DNA from: Cellulosimicrobium cellulans
GTDB taxonomy: Bacteria > Actinomycetota > Actinomycetes > Actinomycetales > Cellulomonadaceae
Direction of reading: 5' to 3'
Length of the DNA stretch: 64,000 bases
Assembly (NCBI RefSeq): GCF_006539945.1
Contig: NZ_BJNZ01000013.1
Location: 46,396-110,395 of the forward strand
Shown here: in pieces, positions 32,901-43,106 of the stretch
How positions within the stretch are numbered: position 1 is the first letter of the stretch
Layout: every line of letters begins with the position of its first letter
The notes under the pieces: model-generated
What the model was told of the DNA's origin: nothing
What the model saw: the letters and a program-made list of their open reading frames with translations, nothing else
The model's database searches: none
Made by a program: the position numbers and the translations under genes

Positions 32901-34022
32901 ATGACCCGTTCTCGCTCAGCGAGCGACTCCGTCAAGGACACGCTCGAGTCGATCGACACCGAGAAGCTCAAGGACCAGGCCGCACAGGCCGCCGCGACCG
33001 CGCAGAATGCCGCCAGCCAGCTCGCCGACCAGGCGAAGGACGCAGCGGTGCAGGCCAAGGAGTGGGGGACGCCCAAGGTCGAGGCGTTCCTCGAATGGCT
33101 CCAGCCGCGCGTCGAGAAGGCGTGGCAGGACAGCATCCAGGCCGCCGCGCCGCGCGTCGAGAAGGCCGCGGGCAAGGCCGCGCCCGCCATCGACACCGCG
33201 CACGACAAGCTCGTCGACGACGTGCTGCCGAAGATCGTCGCGAGCTTCAACGCCGCTGCCGCCAGCGCCGCCGACTCCGCCCAGCGCGCGGCGGACAACG
33301 CGGCCGAGGCGACCGCCGCGGCAACCGCCGCCGCGGCGGCGGCGACCGGCCGGAAGGGGCGCAAGCTCGCCAAGCAGGCGCAGAAGGCAGCCGCCGAGGC
33401 CGCGAAGCAGGCGCAGAAGGCCGCGGGCAAGGCGGGCAAGAAGGCCTCGAAGCACGCGGACAAGGCGGCGGAGAAGGCCGCGGCCAAGCTCGCCGCGGCG
33501 GCCGACAAGGCAGCGGCGAAGGCCGCGGAGGCCGACGCCTCGAAGGGCAAGGGCCGCACCCTCTGGTGGATCGCCGGCGGCGTCACCGCCGCGGGCGTCG
33601 GCTACGTCCTCTACCGCCGTGCCCAGCCCACGACCGACCCCTGGGCCGAGCCGTGGGAGCAGGAGGAGCAGCAGGTCCATTTCGACGACGTGGTCGGCGA
33701 CGCCCGGCACGCCGTCGCGGACGCTGCCGAGTCGCTGGGCGAGGCCGCGGGCGTCGCCGTGGCGAAGGGCCGCGAGGCGACCGACAAGCTCGCCGAGCGC
33801 GCCGCGGAGGTCCGCGACGACGTCAGCGACCGCGTCAGCGACGCCAAGGACGCTGCCAAGAAGGCCACCAGCCGCGCGCGCAGCACGACCCGCAGCACGG
33901 CCTCGTCCGCCAAGGACGCCGCCGCGGACGCGAAGGACGACCTCGGCGACGCCGGCAAGAAGGCGCGCGAGGCGGCCGAGGCCGCAGCGGAGGACGCCGC
34001 CAAGAAGGCCGACGACGTCTGA
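32901..34022 (+). CDS. Ala/Lys-rich membrane-anchored protein (DUF5324-like)
   Basis: 373 residues. About 215 residues of Ala/Lys/Gln heptad-like helix with KxAxKAAxKA repeats, then one membrane helix (RTLWWIAGGVTAAGVGYVLYRR, about 217-238), a DPWAEPWEQ motif and a second Ala/Asp/Lys helix to the end. The design resembles apolipophorin/LEA-like coiled proteins and the DUF5324 proteins found next to crgA in streptomycetes. Function unknown; a role in envelope or nucleoid association is only a guess. It is divergent from the PPIase gene and ends in a strong terminator. Confidence 0.75.
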   Translation: MTRSRSASDSVKDTLESIDTEKLKDQAAQAAATAQNAASQLADQAKDAAVQAKEWGTPKVEAFLEWLQPRVEKAWQDSIQAAAPRVEKAAGKAAPAIDTAHDKLVDDVLPKIVASFNAAAASAADSAQRAADNAAEATAAATAAAAAATGRKGRKLAKQAQKAAAEAAKQAQKAAGKAGKKASKHADKAAEKAAAKLAAAADKAAAKAAEADASKGKGRTLWWIAGGVTAAGVGYVLYRRAQPTTDPWAEPWEQEEQQVHFDDVVGDARHAVADAAESLGEAAGVAVAKGREATDKLAERAAEVRDDVSDRVSDAKDAAKKATSRARSTTRSTASSAKDAAADAKDDLGDAGKKAREAAEAAAEDAAKKADDV

Positions 34023-34055
34023 CCTCTCAGGACGGCGCGCCGAGAGCGCGCACGC

Positions 34056-34085
34056 GAAGGGCCCCACCGCGCGGTGGGGCCCTTC
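34056..34085. terminator. Terminator after the Ala/Lys-rich gene
   Basis: Perfect 13-bp stem (34056-34068 with 34073-34085) and a GCGC loop, 34 bases past the stop. It may serve both strands, since the membrane-protein gene at 34180 ends toward it. Confidence 0.8.
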
Positions 34086-34179
34086 GTCGTTCCGCTGACG
34101 GCCCGGCGGCCGGGCCGCCGACCAGGTTGCCGGACCGGACGACGAGCGCGCCGTCGGTGCGCTTCGTGACGTCTCGCCG

Positions 34180-34785
34180 CTACGCCGGTGCGACCGCGGC
34201 GAGCCACAGCATCGCGGCGCCGAGGCCGAGGTCGAGCACGAAGCACGCCTCCGCGAGGGAGCGCGGCACGACCCGGTCCCTGACGACGTGGACGAGGTCC
34301 CACGCGGCGTGCCCGACGGCGGCCAGCGCCGCGAGGTAGAGAGCGGGGACGGGGCCCACCATCATGGCCGTGAGCGCGAGGGCGCTGAAGCCCAGGAACC
34401 CCAGGACCTGGATGCCCAGCTCGCGGCGGTCGACGTCGGCACCCCGGAGGAGGCCGAGCACCGCGAACGCCGCCCCCAGGACGAGCACCGCCACGGTGGG
34501 GTCGAGCCCCGTCACGCGCGCGAGCATGACGGTGACGACCGCGCCCCCGACCACGATCCAGCCGCTGCGCCGCGGACCGATCGCGCTGGTCGCGAGGTAG
34601 CACGCCGAGGCGATGACGATGATCATCGCGGTCACGTGCGCGTCGGCGCCGTTCGTGACGTTGAGGAGAAGAGCGAGCAGTCCGACGACGGACGGCCAGC
34701 GCTCCAGCAGATGGCGGCCCGCACCGTGGTCGCGGTGCGTGCCGGCGTGCTGTGCGGGATCGAGACGAGGCTGCTGTGTGTCCAT
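34180..34785 (-). CDS. Hypothetical multi-pass membrane protein
   Basis: 201 residues with five or six hydrophobic helices (e.g. WPSVVGLLALLLNV, VTAMIIVIASACYLATSAI, GWIVVGGAVVTVMLA, TVAVLVLGAAFAVLGLL). No family is recognised. It lies 84 bases downstream of the response regulator gene on the same strand, so it may be the target or third member of the two-component unit. The start at 34785 (MDTQQPRLD) is preferred since upstream codons are Arg-rich noise. Confidence 0.7.
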   Translation of the reverse strand: MDTQQPRLDPAQHAGTHRDHGAGRHLLERWPSVVGLLALLLNVTNGADAHVTAMIIVIASACYLATSAIGPRRSGWIVVGGAVVTVMLARVTGLDPTVAVLVLGAAFAVLGLLRGADVDRRELGIQVLGFLGFSALALTAMMVGPVPALYLAALAAVGHAAWDLVHVVRDRVVPRSLAEACFVLDLGLGAAMLWLAAVAPA

Positions 34786-34869
34786 GGTCGTGAGTCTGGG
34801 CCGGGGCCTCGCCCGACGGACCCGTGAATCCCGCACGGGACGCCCGTGCGCATGCTCACCGAGTGCTCG

Positions 34870-35484
34870 TCAGACCCAGCCGTTCTCGCGGGCGATGCGG
34901 TACGCCTGGGACCTGTTGTCCGCCCCGAGCTTGCGGCTGACCGACGCCAGGTAGTTGCGCACCGTCGCCGGCGAGAGGAACAGCTCTCGAGCCACGTCGC
35001 GGACGGCACGGTCCTGCTGCGCGGCCGCCAGCACGGCGGTCTCCCGGACGGTCAGCGGCGACGGGGCCACGGTCAGAGCGTCCGCGGCCAGGACGGGATC
35101 GACGTAGCGCTGCCCCTCGTGGACCCGCCGGACGACGTCCGCCAGCGCCGTGCCCGGCGCCCCCTTCGCGAGGAACCCCCGCGCCCCCGAGGCGAGCGCC
35201 TCGCGCAGCACGCGCGGGTGGCCGTGTCCGGTGAGGATCACGCCCGCGCATCCCGGGAGCGCCCGCGCCAGCTCCCCGATGACGCCGAGCCCGTCCACCC
35301 CCGGCATGTGCAGGTCGACGACGGCGACGTCGGGCGCGTGGAGCAGTGCTCGATCGATCGCCTCGCGGCCGTCGCGAGCGGTGGCGACGACGTCCACGTC
35401 CGGCTCCCGCTCCAGGAGCCCGACCAGGGCCTCCCGGATCAGCTCGTCGTCCTCGGCGAGGAGCACCCGGATCCGTTCGCTCAT
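34870..35484 (-). CDS. NarL/FixJ-family response regulator
   Basis: 204 residues. Receiver domain with the acidic pair EDD, phospho-acceptor aspartate in VAVVDLHMPGVDG, the threonine in LTGHG and the lysine in AKGA. A C-terminal LuxR-type HTH reads RDVARELFLSPATVRNYLASVSRKLGADNRSQA. Its ATG shares one base with the stop of the kinase gene (TGATG), so kinase and regulator are made together. Target genes are not evident; the membrane protein immediately downstream is the nearest candidate. Confidence 0.94.
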   Translation of the reverse strand: MSERIRVLLAEDDELIREALVGLLEREPDVDVVATARDGREAIDRALLHAPDVAVVDLHMPGVDGLGVIGELARALPGCAGVILTGHGHPRVLREALASGARGFLAKGAPGTALADVVRRVHEGQRYVDPVLAADALTVAPSPLTVRETAVLAAAQQDRAVRDVARELFLSPATVRNYLASVSRKLGADNRSQAYRIARENGWV

Positions 35485-36638
35485 CACACCCTCCCCGACG
35501 GCGTCGAGTGTCTCACCCGCACCACGAAGCGGTCGTCGCCGTCCGGGCCCGCGACGAGCTCCGCACCGACGGCACCGGCCCGTGCCGCGAGGGCTGCCAG
35601 ACCGGTCCCGCCGGCCGGGTCGGGCGCCGCTGCGGTGCGGACCCCGTCGTTCTCCACGCTCAGCGTCGTCACCGGCCCCTGCACCACGACGCGGATCGAC
35701 GCAGTGCGGGCGTCGCTGTGCCGCAGGACGTTCGTGACGGCCTCTCGGACGACCGTCGCGAAGAGCCCGGCGAGCGTCGGCGGCACGGTCGAGAGCGTCT
35801 GCGGATCGACGACGACCGTCGGCGTGACCCCTGCCGAGCGGAGCACCAGGTCCGCCGATCGCAGCTGTGACGGGAGATCCGTGACGGCCTCTCCGTGGAT
35901 GGTGCGCCGGGCCTCTCGGAGCGCGCCGGCCGCGAGGTCGCGGATGCTCCGGCTCTCGCCCGCGGCCGCCGCGGGGTCTCGCGCGGCCAGGTCGGCGGCG
36001 CGCTCGGCCTTGAGCGCGATCACGGCGAGGCGTCGTCCGAGCACGTCGTGCAGCTCTCGGCCGACGCGCAACCGTTCCTCGGCCACCGCGAGGCGTGCCT
36101 GCGCCTCCCGTCCGTCCTGCGCGGACCACCACAGCCGGTGCAACCACACCAACGCCTGGCACATCGCCCAGACGGTGAGGGCGACGCCGAAGGTCGTGAC
36201 GACGCCGGGGAGGGGCGCGCCGTCGAAGACGGCGCCGCCTGCCGCGGCAGCACCACCCAGGACGACGGCCGCCACGACGCCGATGCGCCAGCCGGCCAGG
36301 CCGGAGGCGGCGACGACGAATCCCGCGAGCCACGCCCAGGGCTCGTCACCCGGCTCGGCCCACGAGAACGTCGGGGCCCAGAGCGCCAGGGTGAGCGCGA
36401 TCAGCCCGGCGACCTTCCACCTCCGCGACGCCCGGTCCGGGGCGGGAGCGACGGCGTCGAGAAGGACGAGCAGCAGCGCGAGGCCGAGGAGGACCAGGAG
36501 GCCGACGAAGGCCGCCGTGCCCAGAGGCGTCGGTGGCTCGGTGGACGACATCGCAATGATCGGCGCCCACGCGAAGCTGGCCAGGAGGAAGCCCAGCACG
36601 ATCCAGCGCGGAGTCCGTCGAGGCTGCGCCTGGGTCAC
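35484..36638 (-). CDS. Sensor histidine kinase (NarL-type, HisKA_3)
   Basis: 384 residues, GTG start behind GAGGAC. Four to five membrane helices in the first 165 residues without a large external domain. Then comes the dimerisation helix with the phospho-acceptor histidine in RVGRELHDVLGRRL, and the ATPase domain with VREAVTNVLRHSDA and GGTGLAALAARAGAVGAEL. Such kinases sense membrane or intramembrane signals. It pairs with the regulator encoded next. Ligand unknown. Confidence 0.93.
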   Translation of the reverse strand: MTQAQPRRTPRWIVLGFLLASFAWAPIIAMSSTEPPTPLGTAAFVGLLVLLGLALLLVLLDAVAPAPDRASRRWKVAGLIALTLALWAPTFSWAEPGDEPWAWLAGFVVAASGLAGWRIGVVAAVVLGGAAAAGGAVFDGAPLPGVVTTFGVALTVWAMCQALVWLHRLWWSAQDGREAQARLAVAEERLRVGRELHDVLGRRLAVIALKAERAADLAARDPAAAAGESRSIRDLAAGALREARRTIHGEAVTDLPSQLRSADLVLRSAGVTPTVVVDPQTLSTVPPTLAGLFATVVREAVTNVLRHSDARTASIRVVVQGPVTTLSVENDGVRTAAAPDPAGGTGLAALAARAGAVGAELVAGPDGDDRFVVRVRHSTPSGRV

Positions 36639-36795
36639 GTCCTCGCCCCCCTCCCCACCTCCACCGGCGGAGTAGGAGCGAGCGTAGCCGCACGCTCGAC
36701 GCGGCACCCTCGCGCGCCGCGCTCGGGAGAGCTCCGGGCGGCCGTCCTCGGACAGCACGAAGGACCCCCGACGGCAGACGTCGGAGGCCCTTCGG

Positions 36796-36871
36796 TGGTG
36801 GAGCCAGGGGGACTCGAACCCCCAACCCCCTGCTTGCAAAGCAGGTGCGCTACCAATTGCGCCATGGCCCC
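36796..36871 (-). tRNA. tRNA-Ala (anticodon TGC), CCA encoded
   Basis: 76 bases including an encoded CCA end. The acceptor GGGGCCA pairs with TGGCTCC (one G-T pair), the anticodon loop is TTTGCAA and the T-arm is GGGGGTTCGAGTCCCCC. The CCA is encoded here but not in the two other tRNAs of the window. Confidence 0.96.
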
Positions 36872-36909
36872 GGGTGACGCGGCCGGGGCCGGTCAGGAGT
36901 GAGACGTGC

Positions 36910-37029
36910 TCACTCGAAGGTGTCGGTGACCTCTGCCCAGAGGTCACGCTCGGCGTTGTCCTCCGTGTACTTGCGCCACAGGAGATATCCGGCGCCGGCG
37001 GCGAGGAGCAGGACGAGAAGCTTCTTCAT
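36910..37029 (-). CDS. DLW-39 family small membrane peptide
   Basis: 39 residues: a KKLLVLLLAAGAGYLLWRK membrane helix and a charged tail with the eponymous DLWAE. The length and motif match the actinobacterial DLW-39 family of unknown function. It is placed, as in many relatives, among the tRNAs next to gyrA. The ribosome site CGAGGGGGAACGTC precedes the ATG. Its tail resembles the post-membrane motif of the Ala/Lys-rich protein at 32901-34022 (see findings). Confidence 0.85.
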   Translation of the reverse strand: MKKLLVLLLAAGAGYLLWRKYTEDNAERDLWAEVTDTFE

Positions 37030-37057
37030 GACGTTCCCCCTCGAGTGGGTTCGGCAG

Positions 37058-37131
37058 TGGGCCTAAGAGGACTTGAACCTCTGACCTCTTCCTTATCAGG
37101 GAAGCGCTCTAACCGTCTGAGCTATAGGCCC
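37058..37131 (-). tRNA. tRNA-Ile (anticodon GAT)
   Basis: 74 bases. Acceptor GGGCCTA with TAGGCCC, anticodon loop CTGATAA containing GAT, T-arm AGAGGTTCAAGTCCTCT. The CCA end is not encoded. Located between DLW-39 and the DUF3566 gene, the common actinobacterial arrangement downstream of gyrA. Confidence 0.96.
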
Positions 37132-37260
37132 GTACGCGCCCTCGCCGGACAGCCCCGGGGGGGCCGCTCCGCTCGCAGGCAGCGATTGAGGTTACCCCAC
37201 CGGAAGCCGCAGACCCAAACCGAGGGGGTCCGTGACCCCCGGTCCGGGAGCCGTGCTGGG

Positions 37261-38208
37261 TCAGTCGTCCGTGAGCGTGAGGTGCACGCCACCCACGAGC
37301 GCGGCGACGATGTTGTACAGGAACGCCATGATCGTCGACAGCGCGGTGATGATCACCACGTTCACGACGCCCAGCAGCGTGGCGATGGAGATCACGCGGC
37401 CGAACGCGACGTACTGCTGGATGTCCACGTCGGTCTCGGTGCCGACGATCTGCGTGAACAGGTCCTCGATCTTCGCGAAGACCATCATCCCGTCGAGCAC
37501 GTACCAGACGACGGCCGTCGCGACGACGGTCATGATGCCGATCGCGACCGCCAGCAGGAAGCCGAGCTTCATCGCGGACCAGGGGTCGATGCGCGAGACC
37601 GCGAGCCGGACGCGACGCGGGCCGCCGTCGTGCCGGACCGTGGGCGTCGCGCCCGTCGCCGGGCCCGCTGCGGGCGTGGCACCGGTGAGCGGGGTCGCGG
37701 AGCCGGACACGCCGGCCGCGGAGTAGTGCAGCGAGGCCGCCGCCGGGGAGCTCGTCGCGGCAGGAGCCGCCGAGGTGGTCGTGGGCACGCGCCTCACCGT
37801 CTCGTCGTCGATCTCGTCGTGACCGGGCTGCTGAGGGTCGGACTCCGCCGGCGCGGCGGGGACCGCGGCGGAGACCTTCTTCGCCGCGGTCTTCGCCGCG
37901 GCGATGGCCGCAGCGGCAGCCTTCACGGCACCCGCGCGGGCGACCGCGACACGGCTCTCGCCGGACGCGCGCTCCATCCCGTCGTCGTCGACCCCGCGCT
38001 CCGGGGCGGCCTGGCCCTCCGACCGACCCGGGGGCGGCGGAGGCGGCGGCGGGGGGACGGCGCCCGACGCCGAACCGTTCGACGCGCCGTTCGACTCCGC
38101 GTGCTTGCTCGCCGTGGACGCGCTCGTGCGCGAGGTCGTGTCCGTGTCCGGACGCGGCACGGTCAGCCGGGGCGTGATCGTCGGCGGTGCGTTGTTCTCG
38201 CTGCTCAT
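37261..38208 (-). CDS. DUF3566 family membrane protein
   Basis: 315 residues. A disordered Pro/Ala-rich N-terminal half (a run of nine prolines, Ala/Lys stretch) is followed by the DUF3566 domain: [25 protein letters not shown] with helix 1, the ALFTQ-like amphipathic segment [12 protein letters not shown], and helix 2 ([24 protein letters not shown]) ending [10 protein letters not shown]. Proteins of this family follow gyrA throughout Actinobacteria; function is unknown. Its ATG overlaps the gyrA stop (ATGA), so it is co-translated with gyrase. Confidence 0.93.
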   Translation of the reverse strand: MSSENNAPPTITPRLTVPRPDTDTTSRTSASTASKHAESNGASNGSASGAVPPPPPPPPPGRSEGQAAPERGVDDDGMERASGESRVAVARAGAVKAAAAAIAAAKTAAKKVSAAVPAAPAESDPQQPGHDEIDDETVRRVPTTTSAAPAATSSPAAASLHYSAAGVSGSATPLTGATPAAGPATGATPTVRHDGGPRRVRLAVSRIDPWSAMKLGFLLAVAIGIMTVVATAVVWYVLDGMMVFAKIEDLFTQIVGTETDVDIQQYVAFGRVISIATLLGVVNVVIITALSTIMAFLYNIVAALVGGVHLTLTDD

Positions 38209-40904
38209 CTGGTTTCCTCGGTGGTTCCGGGGGCCGGCTCGGTCCCGCTCGCCCCGTCGGACGAGGCGGTCGGGTCGACGATCGGTGCGCTGCTCGTGTC
38301 GGTGCCGACCGGGGCCGTGCCGGTCCCGTCCTCGCCCTCCACGGTATCCCGATCCTCTCCGAGGCGACGCTCGACGTTCCGCGCGACCGCGATGATGCGG
38401 TCACCCTTGTCGGGCTTCGCGAACGTCACCCCCTGCGTGTTGCGGCCCGTGAGGTTCACCTCGTCGACCGCGGACCGCACGATCTTCCCGCGTTCCATGA
38501 TCACCAGCACCTCGTCGTCGGCCTCTGTCACCAGAGCCCCCACGAGATCTCCACGAGCCTCCACCAGGTTCGCGACCTTGATGCCCAGACCGCCACGCCC
38601 CTGGACCCGGTACTCGTCGATCCGCGTGCGCTTGGCGAAACCGCCCTCGGTCACGACGAAGAGGTCCGAGCCCTCCTCGACCACGTCCGCCGAGAGGAGC
38701 TCGTCGCCCTCGCGGAACTTCATGCCCGTCACGCCCGACGTCGCGCGGCCCAGCGGTCGCATCGTGTCGTCGCCCGCGGGGAAGCGGATCGACTGACCCT
38801 TGCGCGAGACGAGGATGAGGTCGTCGTCGGCGTCCACGAGGAGCGCCGCGACGAGCTCGTCCGGCGTGCCCGACTCGTCCTCGCGCAGGTTGATCGCGAT
38901 GAGCCCGCCCGATCGCGGCGAGTCGTACTCGGACAGCCGCGTCTTCTTGACGAGGCCGCGGCGCGTCGCCAGGACCAGGTACTCCGCGGCGTCGTAGTCA
39001 CGCAGGTCGAGCACCTGCGCGATCTTCTCGCCGGGCTGGAACGCGAGCAGGTTGGCCACGTGCTGGCCCTTGGCGTCGCGACCGCCCTCGGGGAGCTCGT
39101 ACGCCTTGGCCCGGTAGACCCGCCCGAGGTTCGTGAAGAACAGCAGCCAGTGGTGCGTCGTCGTCACGAAGAAGTGGTCGACGATGTCGTCCTCGCGCAG
39201 CTGCGCGCCGCGCACGCCCTTGCCGCCGCGCTTCTGCGCGCGATAGTTGTCGCTGCGGGTGCGCTTCACGTAGCCGCCGCGCGTGATCGTGACGACCATC
39301 TCCTCCTCGGCGATGAGGTCCTCGATCGAGACCTCGCCGTCGAACGGGAGGATCGTCGTGCGCCGCTCGTCGCCGTACTTGGCGACGATCTCGCCCATCT
39401 CCTCGCCGACGATCGTCCGCTGGCGGTCCGGCTTGGCGAGGATGTCCTCGTAGTCGAGGATCTTGCGCTCGAGCTCGTCGTGCTCGTCGAGGATCTTCTG
39501 CCGCTCCAGCGCGGCCAGACGGCGGAGCTGGAGGTTGAGGATCGCCGTCGCCTGGACCTCGTCCACGCCCAGCAGCTCCATGAGGCCCGTGCGCGCCACC
39601 TCGACGTCGGGGGAGCGCCGGATGAGCGCGATGACCTCGTCGAGCGCGTCGAGCGCCTTGAGGTAGCCACGCAGGATGTGGATGCTGCGCTCGGCCTCGG
39701 CGAGCAGGTAGCGCGTGCGACGCACGACGACGTCGAGCTGGTGGGTCGTCCAGTGGCGGACGAACGCGTCGAGGCTCAGCGTGCGCGGTACGCCGTCGAC
39801 CAGCGCGAGCATGTTCGCGCCGAACGTGTCCTGGAGCTGGGTGTGCTTGTAGAGGTTGTTGAGCACGACCTTCGCCACGGCGTCGCGCTTGAGCACGATC
39901 ACGAGGCGCTGGCCCGTGCGGCCCGACGTCTCGTCGCGGATGTCGGCGATTCCCTGGACGCGTCCGTCCTTGACGAGGTCGGCGATCTTGGCCGCGAGGT
40001 TGTCCGGGTTCACCTGGTAGGGGAGCTCGGTGACGACCAGGCACACGCGGCCCTGGATCTCCTCGACGTTGACCACCGCGCGCATCGTGATCGAGCCGCG
40101 GCCCGTCCGGTACGCCTCCTCGATGCCCTTGTGGCCGAGGATCGTCGCGCCGGTCGGGAAGTCCGGGCCCTTGATGCGCAGCAGGAGCGCCGCGAGGAGC
40201 TCCTCGCGGCTCGCCTCGGGGTGGTCCAGGTGCCACTGGACGCCCTCGGCGACCTCGCGCAGGTTGTGCGGCGGGATGTTCGTCGCCATCCCGACGGCGA
40301 TGCCCGCCGAGCCGTTGACCAGCAGGTTCGGGAACCGCGACGGCAGGACCGCCGGCTCCTGCGTGCGGCCGTCGTAGTTGTCCTGGAAGTCGACGGTGTC
40401 CTTGTCGATGTCCCGGACCATCTCCATGGCGATGGGAGCCATGCGGCACTCGGTGTACCGCGGGGCCGCCGCCGGGTCGTTGCCGGGCGAGCCGAAGTTC
40501 CCCTGGCCGGCGACGAGCGGGTAGCGCAGCGACCAGTCCTGCACGAGGCGGACGAGCGCGTCGTAGATCGCGCTGTCGCCGTGCGGGTGGAACTTGCCCA
40601 TGACGTCGCCGACGACGCGCGAGCACTTGGAGTACGACCGGTCCGGCCGGTAGCCGCCGTCGTACATCGCGTACAGCACGCGGCGGTGCACGGGCTTGAG
40701 GCCGTCACGCACGTCCGGCAGCGCTCGCCCGACGATGACGCTCATCGCGTAGTCGAGGTACGACCGCTGCATCTCGAGCTGGAGGTCGACCTGCTCGATG
40801 CGCCCGTGGTGCACGGCGACCGCCGTACCGTCGGCGTGCACGATCTCCTCGGCCCCGTCGCCGGGAGCCGTGGGCTCGGTCTCGGGGTTCTGCTCGTCGG
40901 TCAC
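38205..40904 (-). CDS. gyrA: DNA gyrase subunit A
   Basis: 899 residues, GTG start. The breakage-reunion domain has the catalytic tyrosine in APRYTECRM, and the quinolone region reads [15 protein letters not shown], that is Ser and Asp at the positions matching E. coli Ser83 and Asp87, the usual drug-sensitive state. The C-terminal DNA-wrapping beta-pinwheel starts with the GyrA box (AQKRGGKG). An acidic, Thr/Ser-rich tail ends the protein. It introduces negative supercoils together with GyrB, whose gene is 114 bases upstream on the same strand. Confidence 0.98.
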   Translation of the reverse strand: MTDEQNPETEPTAPGDGAEEIVHADGTAVAVHHGRIEQVDLQLEMQRSYLDYAMSVIVGRALPDVRDGLKPVHRRVLYAMYDGGYRPDRSYSKCSRVVGDVMGKFHPHGDSAIYDALVRLVQDWSLRYPLVAGQGNFGSPGNDPAAAPRYTECRMAPIAMEMVRDIDKDTVDFQDNYDGRTQEPAVLPSRFPNLLVNGSAGIAVGMATNIPPHNLREVAEGVQWHLDHPEASREELLAALLLRIKGPDFPTGATILGHKGIEEAYRTGRGSITMRAVVNVEEIQGRVCLVVTELPYQVNPDNLAAKIADLVKDGRVQGIADIRDETSGRTGQRLVIVLKRDAVAKVVLNNLYKHTQLQDTFGANMLALVDGVPRTLSLDAFVRHWTTHQLDVVVRRTRYLLAEAERSIHILRGYLKALDALDEVIALIRRSPDVEVARTGLMELLGVDEVQATAILNLQLRRLAALERQKILDEHDELERKILDYEDILAKPDRQRTIVGEEMGEIVAKYGDERRTTILPFDGEVSIEDLIAEEEMVVTITRGGYVKRTRSDNYRAQKRGGKGVRGAQLREDDIVDHFFVTTTHHWLLFFTNLGRVYRAKAYELPEGGRDAKGQHVANLLAFQPGEKIAQVLDLRDYDAAEYLVLATRRGLVKKTRLSEYDSPRSGGLIAINLREDESGTPDELVAALLVDADDDLILVSRKGQSIRFPAGDDTMRPLGRATSGVTGMKFREGDELLSADVVEEGSDLFVVTEGGFAKRTRIDEYRVQGRGGLGIKVANLVEARGDLVGALVTEADDEVLVIMERGKIVRSAVDEVNLTGRNTQGVTFAKPDKGDRIIAVARNVERRLGEDRDTVEGEDGTGTAPVGTDTSSAPIVDPTASSDGASGTEPAPGTTEETR

Positions 40905-41018
40905 GGTCTACCTCGTTCGTTCGTTCCTGCGTGCTCGCTGCGCTCGTCGTCTGCCGCGGTCCGCGCCGCCGGGGCGCGTTCGCGGGCCGGTCGCCCGCGC
41001 GGGGCGGGCGCCGGCTGG

Positions 41019-43106
41019 TCAGATGTCAAGGAACCGCACGTCCTTCGCGTTCCGCTGGATGAAGCTGCGGCGGGACTCGACGTCCTCGCCCATGAGGACG
41101 GAGAAGATCTCGTCCGCGGCGGCGGCGTCGTCCAGGGTGACCTGGTTGAGCGTGCGGTGCTCGGGGTCCATGGTCGTGTCCCACAGCTCCGAGTAGTCCA
41201 TCTCGCCCAGACCCTTGTAGCGCTGGATCCCGTTCTCCTTGGGGATCCGCTTGCCGGCGGCCTGCCCGGACGCGAGGAACGCGTCGCGCTCCTTGTCCGA
41301 GTAGACGTAGTCGTGCGGGGCGTTCGACCACTTGAGCCGGTACAGCGGCGGCTGCGCGAGGTAGACGTGCCCGTTCTCGATGAGGGGGCGCATGTACCGG
41401 AAGAGCAGCGTGAGCAGGAGGGTCGCGATGTGCTGGCCGTCGACGTCCGCGTCGGCCATGAGGACGATCTTGTGGTACCGCAGCTTGGTGAGGTCGAAGT
41501 CCTCGCCGATGCCCGTGCCGAACGCCGTGATGATCGACTGGACCTCCTGGTTGGACAGGGCCCGGTCGAGGCGCGCGCGCTCGACGTTGAGGATCTTGCC
41601 GCGGATCGGGAGGATCGCCTGCGTCCGCGGGTTGCGGCCGCGGACGGCCGAGCCGCCGGCCGAGTCACCCTCGACGATGAAGATCTCGCACTCCTCGGCG
41701 CGGTTCGACTGGCAGTCGCGCAGCTTGCCGGGCATGCCCCCGGACTCCAGCAGGCCCTTGCGGCGCGTCGCCTCGCGCGCCTTGCGCGCGGCGAGGCGGG
41801 CCTGCGACGCCTGGATCGCCTTGCGCAGGACGTCGCGGGCCTCGTTCGGGTGCGAGTCGAACCAGTCGTTGAGACGCTCGTTGACGACGCGCTGGACGAA
41901 CGTCTTCGCCTCGGTGTTGCCGAGCTTCGTCTTCGTCTGCCCCTCGAACTGCGGCTCGCCCAGCTTGACGGAGATGACCGCGGTCAGCCCCTCGCGGATG
42001 TCGTCGCCCGTGAGGTTCTCGTCCTTGTCCTTGAGGATGCCCTTGTCGCGCGCGTAGCGGTTGACCAGCGAGGTCATCGCCGCGCGGAAGCCCTCCTCGT
42101 GCGTGCCGCCCTCGGTCGTGGAGATCGTGTTGGCGAACGTGTGGACGGACTCCGAGTAGGCGCTGGTCCACTGCATCGCGATCTCGACGGAGATGCGCCG
42201 CTCGGTGTCCTCCGACTCGATGTCGATGACGTCGGGGTGGACGAGCTCGACCTTCTTGGCGCCGTTGAGGTGCTTCACGTAGTCGATGAGGCCGCCGTCG
42301 TACTTGTAGCTCACCGTGCGCGCTGCGGTCGACGTGCCCGACGACGTCGCGTCGCCGCTCGCGGGCGTACCGTCCTCGGCCTCGCCCGTGACCTCGTCCC
42401 CGGTGTCGAGGTGCGCAGGGCGCTCGTCGGTGAGCGTGATCCGCAGGCCCTTGTTGAGGAACGCGTACTGCTGGAACCGCGCGCGCAGGGTCTCGAAGTC
42501 GTACTCGGTGGTCTCGAAGATGGCCGGGTCGGCCCAGAACGTCTGCGTCGTGCCCGTCGCCTGCGTCGCCTCGCCGCGGTGCAGCTCGCCCACGGGCTTG
42601 CCGCCGTCGGCGAACTCCTGGCGCCAGGCGTAGCCGTCACGCTGGACCTCGGTGACCACGCGGGACGAGAGCGCGTTGACGACGGAGATGCCGACGCCGT
42701 GCAGACCGCCCGAGACGGCGTACCCGCCACCGCCGAACTTGCCGCCCGCGTGGAGGATCGTCATGACGACCTCGACCGTGGGCCGGCCCTCGGTGGGGTG
42801 GATCGCGACGGGGATGCCGCGCCCGTTGTCGACGACGCGCACCCCACCGTCGGCGAGGAGCGTCACGTCGATCGTGTCCGCGTGGCCGGCGAGAGCCTCG
42901 TCCACAGAGTTATCCACAACCTCGTACACAAGGTGGTGGAGGCCTCGCTCACCCGTCGAGCCGATGTACATGCCCGGACGCTTGCGGACCGCCTCGAGGC
43001 CCTCGAGGACGGTGATGTTGCTCGCGTCGTAGCCGCCGCCCGCCGAGGGTGCCGCCTCCGCGGACGCCGTCGGGTCGGAGATGGCGGTGTCGGTGTGGTC
43101 TGCCAC
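41019..43106 (-). CDS. gyrB: DNA gyrase subunit B
   Basis: 695 residues. GHKL ATPase motifs [21 protein letters not shown] and [15 protein letters not shown]; transducer domain with an extra low-complexity loop of about 30 residues ([12 protein letters not shown] and following Ser/Thr/Ala); TOPRIM motifs EGDSAGG and DADVDGQH; C-terminal RYKGLGEMD. Forms A2B2 gyrase with GyrA. The start at 43106 (ATG) yields a 27-residue Ala/Ser-rich leader before the conserved [20 protein letters not shown]. Confidence 0.98.
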   Translation of the reverse strand: MADHTDTAISDPTASAEAAPSAGGGYDASNITVLEGLEAVRKRPGMYIGSTGERGLHHLVYEVVDNSVDEALAGHADTIDVTLLADGGVRVVDNGRGIPVAIHPTEGRPTVEVVMTILHAGGKFGGGGYAVSGGLHGVGISVVNALSSRVVTEVQRDGYAWRQEFADGGKPVGELHRGEATQATGTTQTFWADPAIFETTEYDFETLRARFQQYAFLNKGLRITLTDERPAHLDTGDEVTGEAEDGTPASGDATSSGTSTAARTVSYKYDGGLIDYVKHLNGAKKVELVHPDVIDIESEDTERRISVEIAMQWTSAYSESVHTFANTISTTEGGTHEEGFRAAMTSLVNRYARDKGILKDKDENLTGDDIREGLTAVISVKLGEPQFEGQTKTKLGNTEAKTFVQRVVNERLNDWFDSHPNEARDVLRKAIQASQARLAARKAREATRRKGLLESGGMPGKLRDCQSNRAEECEIFIVEGDSAGGSAVRGRNPRTQAILPIRGKILNVERARLDRALSNQEVQSIITAFGTGIGEDFDLTKLRYHKIVLMADADVDGQHIATLLLTLLFRYMRPLIENGHVYLAQPPLYRLKWSNAPHDYVYSDKERDAFLASGQAAGKRIPKENGIQRYKGLGEMDYSELWDTTMDPEHRTLNQVTLDDAAAADEIFSVLMGEDVESRRSFIQRNAKDVRFLDI

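Noticed and set aside
33300..33560. Repeated GCC/AAG-rich DNA as a mobile or repeat element
   Set aside because: It is explained by Ala/Lys codons of the coiled protein at 32901-34022.
42910..42918. Perfect DnaA box TTATCCACA inside gyrB
   Set aside because: It is the coding sequence of the conserved VVDNSVDEA motif and stands alone, so coincidence is the simpler view.
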